From: Yamagishiella unicocca
Lineage: Eukaryota > Chlorophyta > Chlorophyceae > Chlamydomonadales > Volvocaceae
Assembly: GCA_003116995.1 (NCBI GenBank)
Contig: BDSL01000059.1
Location: 1-64,000 of the forward strand
DNA: 64,000 bases
Direction: 5' to 3'
The notes beneath the pieces were generated by a model. That model searched no databases and had not been told where the DNA came from. It saw only the letters and a program-made list of their open reading frames with translations. The position numbers and the translations under genes were made by a program. Shown here piece by piece: positions 57,764-64,000 of the stretch (its first letter is position 1; each line of letters opens with the position of its first letter).

Positions 57764-60700
57764 ATGGATGAATTTGAAGAACTGGGGGACGAGTTCCCCG
57801 ACATACATTCATTATTCATGTACTACAATGACCTATACTTTGGTGGAGTGCTTCTAGGGAACACCACTGTGGAATGGAGCAGCAGTCGGATGACGCTGTG
57901 AGTCAGCGCGTTATGCTGCCTACGTGTGCGATTGGACGCAAGGACAAAGGGCAAGGCCCAAGGATTTTTGGAAAGCCTAGCGCGGCCCGGCGCAGCATCC
58001 TCTTTGACAGGAAATCGGTCGCTCGCGCCTTTCCTCGTCGTTGGGTTTGCGATGCAGATGTGGAGGCATTTGCAAGTACCACCCGCTTATGGGCTGTCAG
58101 ATCAAACTCAGCGAGCCACTGCTCAAGGTGCGCAGCGGCGGTGGGGCAAGGTTCCGGTCAGGTAGACGGTTGGTTCGCAACACCGGGCGAGATCATCCTG
58201 CAATTGCATCGAAGCCCGCGCAGTCCAGCGCGAACGGCGCGTAAAGTGGATGCAACTATGCTCTGGGGCTAGGCAGGTCTGGGGCCCCCTGGCCCGGGCC
58301 CAACTTATAGCCACAAGGCCACATCGCGGCCGACACCACAGGCCTTCACCCCTGTAAGCAATTGCGTGACGACCACAGCTCTCCTCCTTCCAACCTGCCA
58401 TCAAACAAGCAAGCACCAACAGACGCGTGACTTAACCACCGCGCAGCCGGCCAGTCCGCTCCTCTGCTCGCCTGCACCCTTCGCTGACCCCCCTCGCCTC
58501 TCCCTGCCTGGCGTGGCCACCCTTGGCTCCATTCCTTCCCCACCCTCGCCCGCAGCTGCGGCCAGTACGCGATCTCAAAATGGTGGGTGGCTGCGCCGCA
58601 TGGCCGGGCATGGGTGGTTGGGAGACCGCGCTGACGTCCGTCCGCCCTTGGCTCAACGGCTGCAGTAGTCCAGTATCGTACACGGGCGCAACTCGCGTGG
58701 GGTTGTCGCCGTGCGCCCCCCCTCCCGCTCCACGGGCTGTCCTCTCATACCCTGCCGCTCCACGGGTTGTCCTCTCATACCCTGCCGCTCCACGGGTTGT
58801 CCTCTCATACCCTGCCGCTCCACGGGTTGTCCTCTCATACCCTGCCGCTCCACGGGTTGTCCTCTCATACCCTGCCGCTCCACGGGTTGTCCTCTCATAC
58901 CCTGCCGCTCCACGGGTTGTCCTCTCATACCCTGCCGCTCCACGGGTTGTCCTCTCATACCCTGCCGCTCCACGGGTTGTCCTCTCATACCCTGCCGCTC
59001 CACGGGTTGTCCTCTCATACCCTGCCGCTCCACGGGTTGTCCTCTCATACCCTGCCGCTCCACGGGCTGTCCTCTCATACCCTCCCGCTCCCGCCGCCGC
59101 CTCCGCTCCCTCCCAGGTGTTGCTGCACGAGATGATCCACGCGCACAACATGACCCTCAAAATCCGGGATCCAGATCCGGGCGGCCACGGTCCGCCCTTC
59201 GTGGAGCTCATGAACAAAATCAACAACAGCACCGCGCCCGACCCGCAGGTGCCTCGCTCGCTGCGGACCCCACTGCGCGCCACCAAGTGCTTTACTTCCC
59301 CCTGCGGCCACGGGGCCCCCGATGCAACAACAGCGGGGCTAGGGGCAAGGATGTCCAGCTAGCCGGAAAGGGACCAGGCCGGGGCCGACCAGGTTACCAG
59401 CCGCACCTCCCAGCCCGCATCACCACCTCATGCCACCTCATGATATCTAGCGTCCGCTTGATCACAACCCTTGGCTTCCCCCTCGCTTGCCTTGCCCCCG
59501 TCCTCGCCCCATCGTAGCGAAGCCTATGCGCCAGCTGCATTTCCACGTCGATAACCGGGTCGTTTTGCAATCACCCCGTCCTCCACCGCCTCCTCCACCG
59601 CTCCCATCTCGCCCCGCAGCGCCCCGCGGGCGGCTACAACATCACCACCACGCACTCCATGATAGGCGAGGTGATGAACTACCGCGTCCACTGGTGGGAG
59701 TGCGAGCGGTGCAAGAAGGTCATCAAGCGCGCCACCAACCGACCGCCCCAGGAGGCGGACTGCATAGGGTGCGAGCATGGCAGGGCGGCGGGCGGGCCGG
59801 GAGGAGGCGGACTGCATAGGGTGCGGTCATGGCAGGGCGCGGGGCGGGCCGGGAGGAGGGGTCACCCAGCCCGGCACGGGGCCACCTACCTAGCTGCAGG
59901 GCGCACACGTGGCCGGGGAGCTCGGCGTGGCACAGGGCACACCAGTAGTGTACGCATGTTGCCTGGGTTGATGCCGCCTATACGGCGCCGTCTTTTCTGA
60001 GTGCGCGCCCGCGGTGGTCCCTCCTGGCGGTCAGCTCCCGGTGTAATACCCTCGGGGAGTCCCTCCGGCCCCCGTGACGCCACCCTCCTCCCCTTCGTTG
60101 CCAACCGGCACGGCTGCCGTACCGTACGGCAGCCGTGCAGGTCGCCGCGGCGCAGACTGCCGCGACCCCAGCTGCGGCTACCACACGCACCTGCGCACCT
60201 GCGGCGGCACCTACACCAAGATCAGGGAGCCGGAACCCAAGGCGAAACCCAGCAGCAGAAAGAAGCCCCCTCAGGCCAAGAAGCAGCGCCCGGCCCTGCC
60301 GGCCGGCCAGCAACGAATCGACGGCCTCGCCGAGGTGGTGGCGGCGCCGGGCCGCGGCGCCAAGCGGTCTGTGGAGGGGCCGGCAGCGGCTGAGGGCAGG
60401 AGGGCGCCAGCGGGCGGCGGCACCGCAGGGCCATCTACCTCGCAGCACCAGCACCAGCATCAGCAGCCGAAGCTAGAGGAGCTATGGGGCCGCGGCCAGG
60501 GGACTGCAAGCAGCGCTGGCGGCGCTGGTGGTGGAGGCGGTGACGCCTTGGCAAGGCCATCTACCTCGCAGCAACAGCAGCATCAGCACCAGCATCAGCA
60601 CCAGCATCAGCATCAGCACCAGCAGCATCTGGAGGAGCTATGGCGGAGGGGCCAGGGGCCTAGAAGCAGTGCTGGTGGCTCTGGTGGCGGTGGTGGAGGC

Positions 60701-62220
60701 GGTGCTGCCGCGTCGGGGATGAGGGCCCCCAGTGACGGTCCTGGTCCTCGCGACCCCAGCCCCCAACCGAACGCACCGCCGTACACCGCTCCCGGAAGCT
60801 CGGGGCCGTACGACGGTAAACCCAGCGCAGGTACGTGGATGTGGTTACCCGGCACGACGTGACGCCGCGCTGCAGCTACCATCGTTGAAAGGAAACACCG
60901 CTTACCGCACGTCATCAATCCGCAGCCAACGCGAGTGCTGCATATCAACCATACCAGCTACGGTATCGCCATGTCCCCATGTGCGCGAACGCCGGCGGGG
61001 GCCTAGGATTGGATTGTTTAGAGCAGCCATTCATCACCTGATCGCACGGATGCTCGCACGGCGCCGGACCCCACACTCCACCCGCAACCGCGGACGTTGC
61101 GTCTTCGCCCCTCCCCGCCGCCTTTGCCCTCGGGCGTCATCGCCAACCCCACACCGCCTTGACACGCCCCACAGGGACCAGCGCCGCGCCCGCGGCCGCC
61201 GATCTGACCGGCGTACGAGCAACCCCGTACCAGGCGCCTGCCGGCGGCTCTACCAGCGCCCCCCAGCACCCTTGGGCGCCTTCCGCAGGGCCGCCGTCCT
61301 CTTCCTCCGCGCCTTCGGCACCTCCCGCCGGACCGCAGCGGCCTAGCTCGACACCGGGCGCAGGAATGGTGCTGGAGGCTGTGGCCGGTGCTGGACCGGT
61401 TGCGGGCGCTGAGCGAGGCCCAGGCTCGGGTTCGGGGCAAGACGCGGCCGGGGCCGAGGGGCAGCCGCCTGCAGCCAATGCGGCCGAGCGGCGGCGGCGC
61501 TGCGAGGAGGCGGCGCTGGCGAGGTCTGGGAAGGGAGGGCTGCCGCAGGCTGGGCTTGGATTGCAGGAGGGCGCTCCGGGACGACCAGCCCAGCAGGCGT
61601 CACTGCCGCCGCAGCTGCCGCAGCCTCCACCGTCACAGCCACAGCCATGGCAGCCGCCATCGCGAGTGACCGTTGCTCGGAGAGCGGACGAATCTGGGCC
61701 GTTAGCGGGGGCGTCCCGGCGAACCCAGGCAACGGTGCCGAGGCCAATGGGCGGAGGGGCTGGCAAGAATGACGGTCGCGGTTCCGGCGGCAGCGGCCAG
61801 GGGAGCGGGAGGGAGAGCCAAGGCTTGCGAGGGGAGGCCTCTGTCCTCACAGAGCTGATCGACGCGGTGTTGGACAGCGATGGCGACGAGGATGGCTGGG
61901 AGGCAGGCGGAGGGAGGCAGGTGGGGGCCGGGATTGAGGCGGCTTCGGAGCAGGTAATGCGGCAAATGGGTGGGCGCTGTGTTGAAGGTACCAGGCAAGG
62001 AGGGGCGGCGCCGGGGGCCGCCTTCACCTCTGCTGCTGGGGTGGGTGCGGGTGGCGTCGTGTGGCCTCCCGCTGGCTGCTCCACGGCTGGCGCTGCAGCG
62101 AGGCCACAGCCGCGTATGCCGAGGTTGCCAGCAGCTGCTGGCTCAGGGAGGCCTGCGGACGTCGAGGTTGTGGACTTGGTGGACGACGATTCAGAAGCGG
62201 AGGTGGAGGTGGTCGCTTAG
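57764..62220 (+). CDS. SPRTN: SPRTN/Spartan DNA-protein-crosslink metalloprotease, 7 exons
   Basis: SprT-type zinc protease that degrades proteins crosslinked to DNA. Exons: 57764-57897, 58058-58127, 58556-58582, 59117-59248, 59620-59768, 60133-60830, 61175-62220; phases agree, 751 codons. Residues 1-46 match the SPRTN start (DIHSLFMYYNDLYFGG, SRMTL); then IKLSEPLLK, the catalytic HEMIHAH (HExxH), HGPPFVELMNKIN, GYNIT, HWWECERCKK, IKRATNRPP and TCGGTYTKIREPE. The long C-terminal half is low complexity with two Gln/His blocks, each followed by LEELW. It ends VEVVDLVDDDSEAEVEV, resembling a SUMO-interacting motif. No UBZ finger is seen. Intron 3 holds a 30-bp minisatellite and is itself fully open. 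The exon 5/6 border (acceptor at 60132) is the least certain. Confidence 0.9.
58722..59090. repeat. 30-bp minisatellite, eleven full units plus partial ends, in SPRTN intron 3
   Basis: The 30-bp units beginning at 58741 each contain CCTCTCATACCCTGCCGCTC then CACGGGTTGT. Ten units are identical or nearly so, and the end units carry GGCTGT. Such uniformity implies recent expansion. The repeat is open in every frame; in the SPRTN frame it encodes a decapeptide APRVVLSYPA. Confidence 0.97.
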
Positions 62221-62750
62221 AGGACAGGGTGTTAAGATTCTGTTGTGATTATGAGGTATTGGTACGGCGGCCACTCGGAAAAGCAGGTGGAGATTGGCTT
62301 CCGGCCAACCGTCGCATTGCATGTTGTAATACTTTTAATGAGCGCAAGCTGATAACAGCTTCGATACGTCCGCTTCACGGTCTTGAGTGTGAACTACCGT
62401 ACCCGTATTGGAGTGGGTGAAACCTGCTGTACATCAGTCGTCGGAACTCAATGGAGGCCGAACCTCCTCAGTTTTTGACACCCATACTTTACACCAAACA
62501 AAACTGTAAGCCTGCCCTAACCTCGTGAGGCAGTCCGTGGACCTGCGTTAGTTTACCTAGCTTTGCCTTTCTGACTCAAGCGGACATTGTGCACCGCAGC
62601 GAGAGGACACATTTCACAGCACAAGCCGTGTCTGTAGTACTCCATCCACTGCTGTTCTCTTCGCTGCTAGGGGCCTGGCCCGCGTATGTGTCAGCGCTCC
62701 CTCGCCGCCGGTGCAACGCGGCTGCCCCGCTGATGAGCGAGGCCCCCTGA
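62221..62750. other. Intergenic between SPRTN and the PP2C-like gene
   Basis: SPRTN 3' UTR and the upstream region of the next gene. TGTAA at 62325-62329, about 105 nt after the stop, is a good poly(A) signal; another lies near 62504. No gene seen. Confidence 0.6.
62325..62329 (+). terminator. TGTAA poly(A) signal of SPRTN
   Basis: TGTAA lies about 105 nt downstream of the SPRTN stop, the usual green-algal signal and spacing. Confidence 0.5.
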
Positions 62751-63437
62751 ATGTTCTTGAACTATTTTCGACATTTAGGTGCCCGCTTCAAGTAAGATAG
62801 GGGTTTTTCTGAGGGCGGCGCCTCTTACCACGCTGACGCCCACTTTCTGCGTCTGTTTGGTGTTCAGGGAGCAATCCGCTGCGAAGAAGCTAGAATGCAG
62901 CACTCTGTGCGGGAAGCAGGGGGCGGAAGGAGAGCCCCCAGAGGCGAACTTGCACTTAAGCAAGCCCAACACAACAATTCTCGCTTCGCACTCGGGGCCC
63001 GACACAGGCGTAGCTGTATATAAGCAGTTCGCTACAGGTGTGTCTCTTATCTGCATTAGTTCTTCCTTCAGGAGCTGCCATTATCGGCCTATTTTTATTT
63101 GCTGCGTGGGCGGCCATCATCCAAGGGGGCGTTTTTCCGCGCCATCCGCGCACCCTCCTTCAACTTCCATTCAATGTCCTCGCAGACTTGCCCGTTACGT
63201 GGGACAACCCTGTCGACTGGGCGTTTGGCATCTCCGTGTCCATGTACGACCTGGGGCCAACGGGTCGACGAAATGGCGAGCCAGTCGCTGACTGCTTCGG
63301 TATTCTTGCTTACCCTGAGGGAGCCATTCTGGCTGTGGCTGATGGCGTGAACTGGGGCGAGCCACCGCGCCGCGCCGCTCGGTGCGCGGTGCTGGGCTGC
63401 CTAAACCACATGCACCACGCGCTCAAGCGGCATGAGG
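62751..63437 (+). CDS. PP2C-like domain protein (CG9801 type), N-terminal part only
   Basis: Exons 62751-62791, 62868-63037 and 63186-63437 join in phase. The start MFLNYFRHLGARFKEQSAAK was chosen because its donor GTAAGA is strong and the phase fits. Exon 3 carries PVDWAFGISVSMYDLG and GEPVADCFGI, then ILAVADGVNWGEPPRRAARC, the hallmark of the PP2C-like family typified by Drosophila CG9801. An Asp in the ADCF segment and another in ADGVNWG sit where PP2C enzymes hold metal. An alternative acceptor at 63071 would give a 34-nt intron, which is too short. The last exon ends in phase 1, so the gene continues beyond; the remaining domain is not found before 64000. Biochemical activity of this family is not established to my knowledge. 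Confidence 0.72.
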
Positions 63438-64000
63438 GTGAGGTCCTCAGCAGCCGATGGAGGAGTAGAAATGGCAAGGGCTCAGTCTCGCGACGTGGAC
63501 GGGTCCATCACGGCAGTCTGTCCTAGGGACGGGATCGCGACCAGGGGCGTGCTCGCAGGCGGGAGCTCCGGGGCTGCTCATGCGACTTGGCGGGAGTTTA
63601 TCGCCTGGCAAGGCTGGAGAGGGTAGATCCTCGTACGGCAGGGCACTGGGAGTTCCCGTATGTTATCGACATGTCGTTCGGCCTGTCGGGTCCCGGCGCA
63701 AAGGAGCTTGATTTGGAAACGTCCTGTTTCGTCGACGGAAAGGGGCGTGTTGCAGGACGGACACGGTCCGGCCCCGATGCTGCTACCGCCTTGACCCGTG
63801 TAGTGGGTAGGATGGGTGGCGGGGAGAGAGAGGCAGAAGATTAGACGTCAGGGCCGCTTTGGGCGGCGGCTTTGCTGCGTAGGCGGGACAGCAGCTTGTC
63901 GCCGCCCCTCGCCGACACATGGGCTTTGGCTTGGGGGATGGGATGAGCTCCAGGGGAGGGAGGTTCCTCCCCTGGAGTGGGCACAGTCAGGTCGAGGAGG
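63438..64000. other. Probable intron of the PP2C-like gene, no exon resolved
   Basis: I find no segment here with the expected continuation of the PP2C-like domain and in-phase splice borders. An ORF at 63587-63844 starts without a splice-consistent link and has no similarity I recognise. Confidence 0.4.

Noticed and set aside
58741..59090. CRISPR-like regular repeats
   Set aside because: Units are contiguous with no unique spacers; this is a minisatellite in a eukaryotic intron.
58432..59286. 284-codon minus-strand ORF with repeated Gly-Tyr-Glu-Arg-Thr
   Set aside because: Antisense shadow of the 30-bp repeat and SPRTN exons.
63038..63185. Hydrophobic segment AIIGLFLFAAWAAII read as an N-terminal membrane anchor of the PP2C-like protein
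   Set aside because: Using it requires a 34-nt intron; splicing to the later acceptor at 63185 removes it and keeps phase. It remains a possibility if transcription starts inside.

Overview
The window looks like nuclear DNA of a chlorophyte green alga of the Chlamydomonas/Volvox type. Genes are GC-rich with many short introns (GT...GCAG borders), two transcripts are followed by a TGTAA poly(A) signal, low-complexity Gln/Ala/Gly tracts are common, and minisatellites are abundant. The protein set fits: a plastid-type phosphofructokinase, a mitochondrial-type EF-P, RAB23 (typical of ciliated cells) and condensin II. All gene models were built by hand: exons were joined where splice borders, reading phase and family similarity agreed. 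They are predictions without transcript support.

Layout. 1-8.9 kb is one very large imperfect palindrome. Its outer arms are 9-bp minisatellite arrays on opposite strands, its inner arms are unique inverted repeats of about 0.8 kb, and its core holds tandem GC-rich repeats; it resembles a foldback-type element. 10.4-21.4 kb (minus) is a 24-exon condensin-II CAP-G2 gene carrying a complete PHD finger. 21.9-22.8 kb (plus) is RAB23, divergent from CAP-G2. 23.9-29.1 kb (minus) is a 14-exon plastid-type ATP-phosphofructokinase. 30.2-35.8 kb (minus) and 37.3-41.7 kb (plus) are two intact HSPA12-like Hsp70 paralogues, head to head. 43.8-49.2 kb (minus) is an F-box/leucine-rich-repeat gene. 51.0-54.2 kb (plus) is a coiled-coil protein with an atypical kinase-like C-terminus. 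55.7-57.6 kb (minus) is an EF-P-like gene with a probable organelle presequence. 57.8-62.2 kb (plus) is a SPRTN/Spartan DNA-protein-crosslink protease with a minisatellite in an intron of its catalytic domain. 62.75 kb to the end (plus) is the start of a PP2C-like gene that is not completed here.

The genes are ordinary neighbours, not an operon or pathway cluster. Two of them act on chromatin or DNA (CAP-G2-PHD and SPRTN). The observations most worth following are the PHD finger inside CAP-G2, the inverted HSPA12 pair with a patchwork of identical and diverged exons, the fully open minisatellite intron in SPRTN, and the foldback structure at the left end.
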